This document shows positions 56,650 through 64,000 of a DNA stretch of 64,000 nucleotides, in pieces. The notes below the pieces were generated by a model. The model worked only from the letters and a program-made list of their open reading frames with translations, ran no database searches and was not told the origin of the DNA. Numbering within the stretch: position 1 is the first letter of the stretch; each line of letters opens with the position of its first letter. Source of the DNA: Muricea muricata (lineage: Eukaryota; Cnidaria; Anthozoa; Malacalcyonacea; Plexauridae); contig OY979717.1 of NCBI GenBank assembly GCA_963855995.1, forward strand, positions 31,682,797 to 31,746,796. Reading direction: 5' to 3'. The position numbers and the translations under genes were made by a program.

Positions 56650-59260
56650 CATTATTATTCAATCTTTATACAGGTTAAACTTGTTCAGTAATTATAAATA
56701 CATACAAATTTAAATACTGGTATCAATCAAGGACCTGTTGAATTAACGAATTATAAAAATATATCTAAAAACTATGTAATACTAAAAACAAATATACAAG
56801 AATTAAGTATAGATTAATGAAGATAAAAGTTAACAAACTAATTCCATTAATGATAATTCGACATTTTTAACAGTCAGATTAAAAGGTATAGTTTTTCAGG
56901 CTATTCCTAAGTCTTAAAATTGATACTTTGTTTCTAATCTTGGATGGTAGACGGTTGAAAATGAGTGCCCCCTGAAATCTAAAACTTTTTCGCCCAGCTT
57001 CGGATTTCATGCGGGGTAAATTCAACATCGAGTGGTTTCCACGAGTTGCATGGTTGTGGGCTAGTCTCGAGAAATAATCTTTAAAATGTTCCGGTTTAGT
57101 ATTATGTATAGACTTAAAAATACCATCATAGCATTCCTTTTAATAATGTCGGCAATAGTCGACCATTCTTCAGCTTTTTGACTTCCACATATAATCTTTG
57201 CTTTCTTTTGAACGCATTCTAACTTCTCAACTCAATGACGAGATAGACCAAGTAATATCGAACTACAATGCGTCATTTGCGATTTCATCATTACATTGTA
57301 AATGCAGAAGGCAACGTAGGGAGTTAAATTGCCTCTGACTATTTGCATAAGTTTTAAACGCGATGTAGCTTTCTTGAACACTCTGGTTAAATGTTCGTGC
57401 AAATTCAAGTGATGATCAAGAATGACACCTAAATAAGTGTACTGGGATGCTTTATGAACAGCAGATTTAATTATTGAAATCTCAATCTTTTCTGCCTTCG
57501 ATAACCGTTGTGGAGTTCCAAAAAGTACAAATTCTGTTTTCCCTTTATTCAAATTCAGATAAAGATTGTTATCCCCGAGTCAATTATTTATATTATTGCA
57601 CTGATTTCCAAGTATCTCTTGAATCGTCTTCGGATCTTTATGTGCATAATATATGGCAGTATCGTCAGCATATAGGATAATTTGAGCCTTGTCCACAACT
57701 TGGGAAATGTCATTAATTAGAATATTAAAAAGTAAAGGGCCCAAAATAGATCCTTGCGGAACACCATGGGTAATATGTAGTGGAGATGACTTAATGTTAT
57801 CAAATATTACTGTCTGGCTACGATTAAATAGATAATCCTTTAGCCATTCTAGCTCAATAGACTCGATTCAATAACATGGTAATTTTTTTATCAAGCAAGC
57901 ATGTTGTATCGTATCAAAGGCCTTCCGAAAACCCATAAATACCACTCCTGTAAGGAGACCATTATCGATATTGATTCTTATATCAACAACTAAACGAGTA
58001 ACGGCATGATTCGTAGATCTGTTAGGTCGAAATCCAAATTGATTTGGACAAATTAGTTTGTTAGATTCGAGGTAGTCACTTAGCTGATTATGTACAACCT
58101 TTTCAATGATCTTTGAGAAAACAGTTGTAACGGATATTGGACGATAATTGTCAAGCTTTGATTTTTGGTTGCTCTTGTACACGGGGACGACTTTTGCTTG
58201 TTTCTCACACGTTGGGAACGATCCAGATTGTAGGCTAGAATTTATCAACATCGTTAAAGGGACTACTAACTCTTCAGCTGCATCTTTTATCAATCTTGGT
58301 GGGATCTCAACCAGTCCGGCACTTTTCAATGACTTAAGTGACTTCACAATTTTAAGAATTTGCTGTTGATTCACTTCTGTAAAAGTGAATCTCAAACCTG
58401 AAGGATTAACAAAATCTTTAAGGAAATTGAAAGAATAGGATTTCCAAGTAGGGAAAAATAAACTTGATGCTGTATCTTGGAGAGATCTTGTAACTGATCT
58501 AAAATACTGGCAAAATGAATTTGCTATAAGTAATTTATCGGTAGTCATTGAATTATTTACAAAGAAAGCTTTAGGAGTAGAAATTTTGTCCTTTGCTGGA
58601 TAAGTTCGTTTAATCCTAAACCAGAAGTCTTTTGGACTATTTAAAGTTTCTTTAAAACGATTCCTGTGATAGTTGGCTTTCGATTTTCGTATGGCAGATG
58701 TTGTTGAATTACGCGCACGTTTATAGTCATCCCAATCTTTTTGGGCTTTTGACCTTTTCGCTTTTCGAAGTAAATAATCCCTTTGATTTATATTTTACTT
58801 CTTATTTCTGACGTTAACCATGGACAGACTCTGCCGGTTATTTTCCTTTCAAACATTGGGGCATGTTTATTCACAATATTGTTAATTAGCTCTTTAAATG
58901 ATTCCATGCCGTATTGAAATCACCAGACAAAATATCTTCCCACGCTAAACCTCTAAGGTCCGATTTGAAAGCATCCTTACAATAGTATTTGTAATTTCTT
59001 GCAAAAATTTTACGGGGGGGGGGGGGGGGGGGTAAATTTTCTGCAATTCAACTTGCGTATAATCCCAATTAGTTGATGGTCGCTAATTGCGTACTCAACT
59101 GAAAAAGAATTCGCAATTTTAGATTCATCAGACACAAACGCTAGATCAATTAAAGTCTCCGTATTCATTGTACATCTTGTTGGCTCATTTATCATTTGCT
59201 TAAGTATATTATTTATAATGATCTTATATATAATGATCTTAGATATAATGATCTTTTAAT
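56650..59260 (-). pseudogene. Second LINE (CR1/L2-like), degraded
   Basis: Reverse transcriptase pieces on the minus strand: FTEVNQQQILKIVKSLKS and KVVPVYKSNQKSKLDNYRPI, then FSKIIEKVVHNQLSDYL, PNQFGFRPNRSTNHAV and FRKAFDTIQHACL (57868-58548). Next is a frame with the SILGPLLF-like and YADDTAIYY region (about 57640-57800), then KGKTEFVLFGTPQRL and ASQYTYLGVILDHHLNLHEH (57232-57552). The endonuclease end (MINEPTRC, LIDLAFVSDESK, EYAISDHQLIGIIRK) lies at 59040-59195, cut by a run of 17 G (59018-59034). Multiple frame breaks. The 3' end is near 56650 in an ATT-rich tail. Confidence 0.85.
59209..59258. repeat. Short tandem repeat (TATAATGATCTTA)3
   Basis: Three near-copies of a 16-bp unit containing ATAATGATCTTA. 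A second local duplication of GGAATTATTAAATTCAGAAT lies at 59343-59384. Confidence 0.85.
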
Positions 59261-59789
59261 TCCGTCTGTTCATTTTGTTGTAAATTGCAATTAAAATCAC
59301 CAATTATGATCAATTCTTTGTTTTCAGCTAATGCCGTTGTTATGGAATTATTAAATTCAGAATTGGAATTATTAAATTCAGAATACCGAGACATTAATAA
59401 TTTTGCATATCACAAAAACCGAATCCGATAATTGTTTTATTATACATTGTAAGTGTAGAAAATAAACATGTTAACGAAACCTTTGACGTGCTTCCACATA
59501 ACACCTTTTTAAAACTCGAGCAATTTCGCTTTTCTCCGTTGGTTCTGCAATCCCCTTTTTCAACATATTGAAATATTCATAAAACACTTGTTTAGCGACT
59601 TTGTATGTTCTTTTTGTGTTTTTGGAGTCTTTTTCCTCAAGCAATTGACGAATTTCGTCTTCGGAAAAGCTTTAAAAAGCGAGATGCCATAACATGAAAC
59701 AGAAAATATCGAAAAAAATGTTGTTGCCATGCCAACCATTGATGCCAACGAATACCGCATACTGTAATAATCTGCACCGTAGGTCAACA
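59261..59789. other. AT-rich DNA, no supported gene
   Basis: A minus-strand ORF of 76 codons (59560-59790) has no recognised domain. Confidence 0.5.
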
Positions 59790-59835
59790 TGCAGATAACT
59801 CAGTTATCTGCTAGCAGATAACTGAGTCATCTGCA
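59790..59835. repeat. 46-bp near-perfect palindrome
   Basis: TGCAGATAACTCAGTTATCT pairs with its complement after CTAG, with one mismatch. Each arm is itself partly palindromic (AGATAACTCAGTTATCT), so several folds are possible. Confidence 0.9.
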
Positions 59836-59929
59836 GATTGTGTGATAGTCGCATTTATCTGCATACAACTGACCAACCACAACGCATAAAACAACTGCAA
59901 TGTATAATAATACTGTTTATAATTATATA

Positions 59930-60335
59930 GACTGCCATCGAATATTAGTATGCTGTAATCTGATTGGCTCGCTACCAGTTGGATATTAGCTCAAATCCTA
60001 CTAGTAGAGAAAACAAGATGGCAGCCGAAAGTCTATCGATCGCAAAAAATCTTGTTTTTAGCATTTTGGCAGCCTTTCTTGGCCATACGTACAACACATA
60101 AACTTAGACAAAGTTTTTGAAGGTTAGTACTTGATTTATAAATGTCACCTAAACAAGTATAAAATACAGTTTTTTTACGAATTGATACTCAATAAGTTTC
60201 CTGAAAGCTGGAAAGATTATAACAGTTTTGAATTGCTATGATAACAAAAACTGTGCTCAATTTTGGGGTCGCCAAGCGTTTGTTTCGCCCAAAACATTTG
60301 TATTTTTTAACAATTGGAAACAGGGCCTTTTTTAA
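59930..60335. repeat. Interspersed repeat, copy A
   Basis: About 400 bp sharing clear similarity in direct orientation with 61720-62100 (landmarks ATCCTACTAGTAGAGAAA, AGTATAAAATACAGTTTTTT, GTTTCGCCCAAAACATTT). Non-coding; family unknown. Confidence 0.85.
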
Positions 60336-60894
60336 CTATACACGTGGGGAGCCAAGGACCCCCCACCCCCTCCTTTGGCCCCCACTGATGGATTTTGCCC
60401 CCCCCCCCCACTAAGTTGTCATGTTGTTACTATAGCACGTAGCATGAAATAAAAATGTATGTACTGCTCTTGGCAGTGGGTGGGGACAGTTAAATTTCTT
60501 ACCGCTTAAATTAATAATAACCGAATAATACAGTTTATTCGGGTCAGTGGTCTACTTTATATCTGTGTAAAACGAAGTACATCTACATCAATCAGTTCAT
60601 AACGCAGGCGCATTGCAATTGACCTAGTTGATGAGCGAAAATGTTAACTAATAATAACTAATTGTAACATTTTAAAAATATTTTTCATTCAATGATAAAT
60701 ATAGAAACTATGTCAGCATATCCTACAATTTTCTGGTCCCTTCGGTCATAACTAAAAGGTCCCTTATGTACACCCCCCCCCCCCCCCCACGGGCAATTTC
60801 TTAAAAAAGGCCCTGATTGGAAACTTTTGGCAAAATTTGTTTGAAACATAGTTTTAAATAACGATAAGTAATGTTTTATGTGGTATTAGCTGAG
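60336..60894. other. Non-coding DNA with C-runs
   Basis: Two poly-C stretches (about 60400-60410 and 60773-60789) bracket a block and could be the ends of an old MITE, but no convincing pairing was found. Confidence 0.4.
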
Positions 60895-61360
60895 GTTGTT
60901 TACACTCTCGTCGTATCCTAGGTAGCCTAAAACTCGGTGTTTTGTATGAATTCAAGAATCCATTCAGTTTCGAATATTGCGTCTGTGGCGTAGCGATGGT
61001 TGCGTAATTGTATGTAGTATTAATAAGGTTGGCAACTAAATACAAATTATTACAATTTTACGATTTACTACCTCAAGAATATCGTCAAAAAACAACGAAA
61101 ACATACGAGGTAACACAAAACAAACTACATAACTATAGAATTTGATATTTTTACTTGCTTTCTAGTAGGTTTTTTGCTTGAAAACAACTCGAAAAGTAAT
61201 GAAAATTTACTAAAGTATTGCGTGTTGCTATATTTTTTTTTGCTGAAACGATACGGGATGCTTAGTACCTAGCAACGGTTTTTGCTTCAAATGACGAAGC
61301 AGTGAATTCATTGGCTGCTGAAATTTCAGTAATTTCAGCGGCCAATGAATTCATATACGA
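60895..61360. mobile_element. Third copy of the Mutator-like element arm
   Basis: Same orientation as 7660-8170: GGTTGGCAACTAAATACAAA, AAATTTGATATTTTTACTTG, CGTGTTGCTATATTTTTTTT and the hairpin with GACGAAGCAGTGAATTCATT. A solitary arm without internal coding sequence. Confidence 0.75.
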
Positions 61361-61719
61361 CTGGAGTTCGTAGAATAACTGTTAATTACTCCGCCTGCGT
61401 AGGCGAGGCGGAGTTTTAAATTCGCCCCGTTTCTGTGTTTTTTTATTTTTTTTTTCGGTGTCACAAGTTGGCGCAGCGCTCATGGGTGATACCGCTGGCA
61501 CAAGCCGCGTGAGCCGACCTAAACACGGCGTTTAAACTCAATTTCTAGCGGAGTGTGTCAACAAAACACGCATTTAAACACGTATGCTAGAACATCTAAA
61601 CCGCAAGAAGGTGTTACGTGCAAAGATTCTCATGCAAAATGTTTTAAAACGTCAGATTCCACCGCGAAACTTTACCGAGGAGCGATGTATCGTCTACTTT
61701 TTTATTCACTCTGTAGACT
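61361..61719. other. Non-coding DNA, relatively GC-rich
   Basis: Contains CTCCGCCTGCGTAGGCGAGG, a small palindromic GC block near 61390. No gene supported. Confidence 0.4.
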
Positions 61720-62100
61720 TCCAACGGATATTAAGTATTCTGTAATCTGATTGGCTCCTCTACTAGTCGAATATTAGCTCTTATCCTACTAGTAGAGAAA
61801 CCAAGATGACGGCTAAAAGTTTTTCCATCGCAAAAAACCTTTGAGTATTTTGCCCGCCTTTGATGGCCATAAGTACAACACATAAACCTGGAAAAAAGAA
61901 TAGTACTTCATGTAAATGTCCCCTAAAAAAGTATAAAATACAGTTTTTTCACGAATTAATACTGAATAAGTCTCCTGAAAGCTGGAAAACATTATAATTG
62001 TTTTGAGTTGCTATAATAACAAAAATTGTGCTAAATTTTGAGGTCAACAAGCGCTTGTTTCGCCCAAAACATTTATATTTTTTAAAAATTTGAAGCCTTT
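61720..62100. repeat. Interspersed repeat, copy B
   Basis: Direct-orientation relative of 59930-60335, diverged by scattered substitutions. Confidence 0.85.
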
Positions 62101-62885
62101 AGCAAAATTTGTTTACACATTTTTTTAAGTAACAATAAGTGGCTAGTGTTTTATACGGTATAAGCTCAAATTGTTTACAATGTTAAACTGACTATATTTT
62201 AGTTAAATATAACTGCACTGGGAAGTTTTTTTGGTAGCACTGAGTTGTCTATATAATAAAACAGTTAGTCTACTCACTCTCGTTGTAGATGAGCGATAGC
62301 TCATAGAATAACTGTTAAATATATTCTTGAGTTTCACGTGACGTCATAAATTTTACTTACTGGGGTCAACTCCAAATCGATACATAGTCATTGGAGGCAA
62401 ATAAGTTTTCATTGTATGTGTTGACCTTTTGTTTTGGCAGCAAATTAATATGCGCAATTTCCTGAGGTTTGTTCACTTTAGTACAGTATAACCATCAGTG
62501 CATTTTAGATTTACCCCCACTCAGATTTACAGCAAAATGCCCTAGTGAAACCCAAGAATAGACGAGAACAATTTTATTTGAAAAAGCGTTAAAAATAATC
62601 CTGTTGACCGTTTACTGTAATATCTTTTAGTAAAATACGAATTGCTAATTCCGTACAAAGCGTAACGTCACATATTGGTCAAGTTTTTTTTATCAATGAA
62701 ATACAAAAATGTGTATAGTTCAGTTACTTGTGCAACATGTCGAATCTACTTTGTGTATAAATCGACTAAAAATGTTAAAAAATTAGTTCGATTCTTCAAT
62801 TTATTTACTTTAGTAAAATCAGGAATTTGAAATATTTTAGCGTTTTCCTCTCTGGTGTATTTCTGATGAGTTCTGATAACTTTGC
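62101..62885. other. AT-rich DNA, nothing supported
   Basis: Only chance ORFs. Confidence 0.5.
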
Positions 62886-63415
62886 TATACAGGGTGTATA
62901 TAAAAGGTAATCGTATTTTTGAGTGCTCTAGGGCGCTCAATATTTTGCACACAGGAATAATTCTTTCACAGTTAAAAAGACTAGGTTTTTGCGTTCGATT
63001 GTCAATATTTTGTAGTGAAACGTGAAGGAAAAATGACCAATTGACTGGTATTTTTACCTTTGGGAATGGATTAAAAATCTGTTGAAATTTAATCCTATTT
63101 AGGGTGGGAATTTAATATTCGCAAATTTAAGCTTAAGTAGTAATTAAGTAATGCACCTTATTAGCCTCCTTGATATATATTTTCAGTGATCATTGGAATT
63201 TTCTTTTCTTATCCGTTGCCTTGGATATGCTTTGAGGTAAAAATATGCGATTTCGATAGGTTATTTTCATTTGATTTGTATTTGCGCAAATTTTCTTCAA
63301 ATTTCACAAAAGCTAAAAGCTTGGTCTTCCTGACTGCAGAAGAAGCTTTCTCTAAGTTAAATAATCAGCGCGTCAGAGCGCTCTAAAGTTCGATTACCTT
63401 TTTCATTCGCTGGAG
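62886..63415. mobile_element. MITE, family with AAAAGGTAATCG ends, copy 2
   Basis: Starts ACAGGGTGTATATAAAAGGT and ends with the inverse type GTTCGATTACCTTTTTC. GAGTGCTCTAGGGCGCTC near the left end pairs with GCGCGTCAGAGCGCTC at the right. Confidence 0.8.
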
Positions 63416-64000
63416 CAGTTTTAGGGAATCGTACCTAAATTGTTTCTAAATCTGTTCCTAAATCGTCAAACAAGATTTTTAAAAAGGAATTTTTGGGTAT
63501 TATATAGGCTTCAATCATTTTAAAAGACCGCATGAAGAGTTTATGTTAACAATTCCGTACAGGTACATCAGAATTGCTAGTCGAACATTAGGGTACTCTA
63601 CCGCCTTCCTTGATGTTTAGTCTAAAAAAATATTGCGCATGCTTTGCTGTCGGAAATACCATGCTTTCCAGTTTCCACGTTCGAGTATCGCCATTTTATA
63701 GAAACTGAAGAAGGACATGAGAAAATATTTCCACCTCTGAGGCAGCAAATAAAGAAAATTCCATAAATTTTTTGTTGTGAGATACATTTAACTTGAATAA
63801 AAGATTCATCCAGATCATTTTAGTACCTAAGCTCTTCTTTATCAATTTAAATTCCCAAATGGAAGTAAATTTCAAAGTAGTTTCAATGAATTCTCGCTGA
63901 TAAAAATCCGCAATTTCTTATCTGACTCGTACATATTCAATTTTTCCACAAATTTTACAAACGTCGGCATCTAAAGGCTAAAGGGGAGCCTTTTTCAACC
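63416..64000. other. Partial relative of the same MITE family at the window edge
   Basis: Interior blocks such as ATTTCCACCTCTGAGGCAGC and AAATAAAGAAAATTCC resemble copies 1 and 2. The element runs off the window, so its ends cannot be judged. Confidence 0.5.

Overview
The window is eukaryotic mobile-element territory from an invertebrate animal, most likely a cnidarian (coral or sea anemone). The reasons are the overall AT-richness with long (AT)n and (CA)n tracts, and the combination of DIRS-type tyrosine-recombinase retrotransposons, GIY-YIG-bearing Penelope-like elements (PLEs), CR1-type LINEs, a Polinton/Maverick and many hairpin MITEs. There is no convincing single-copy host gene, and no rRNA, tRNA or CRISPR. 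The organism call is an inference from repeat content.

Layout. Positions 1-13168 hold gene-poor DNA with foldback MITEs and a decayed Mutator-like element (7657-13168) that has long terminal inverted repeats and a transposase remnant. From 13171 to about 56555 lies one old DIRS-type retrotransposon (DIRS-2, + strand) that has been split twice. First, a 21.6 kb segment (13346-34952) sits between its left inverted repeat and its gag gene. This segment has matching terminal inverted repeats starting TATGCTTGTT and a perfect 6-bp duplication TTTCAC on both sides. Its arms carry PLE reverse transcriptase/GIY-YIG genes. Its core carries inverted copies of an unusual host-like exon, a second cargo-like gene and a complete second DIRS element (DIRS-1, - strand, 16868-25542), which was itself hit by a CR1-type LINE (18229-22206, 5-bp duplication AGGAT). 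Second, a 17.6 kb Polinton (about 35541-53190) interrupts the DIRS-2 gag. DIRS-2 RT, RNase H and recombinase remnants follow to 56130. From 56650 on there are a degraded LINE and more MITEs.

The Polinton encodes a protein-primed-type DNA polymerase B, a DDE integrase with chromodomain, an A32/FtsK-type packaging ATPase, a capsid-like protein in two frames, a probable penton-like protein, a free-standing GIY-YIG nuclease and a collagen-like fibre. It also carries many small membrane or coiled-coil proteins, one with an N-myristoylation signature. Several genes have single frame breaks, so this copy is decayed or the assembly has homopolymer errors. No cysteine protease was seen, and the right terminal repeat is missing.

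The most surprising feature is at the right end of the Polinton: a divergent homologue of the C-terminal domain of the largest RNA polymerase II subunit (Rpb1 domain 5). In the same element nearly every gene starts at a TAAATG-like sequence, and most 3' gene ends carry an unrelated but architecturally similar hairpin of 11-14 bp. Together these suggest a Polinton lineage with its own, poxvirus/NCLDV-like transcription apparatus. This is a hypothesis, since only the C-terminal part of the gene is present. Other notable items are hammerhead ribozymes next to the PLE genes, a perfect 1.2 kb-arm PLE palindrome, a 2A-like motif in the LINE, and a canonical A AAA AAC slippery site in a Polinton gene.
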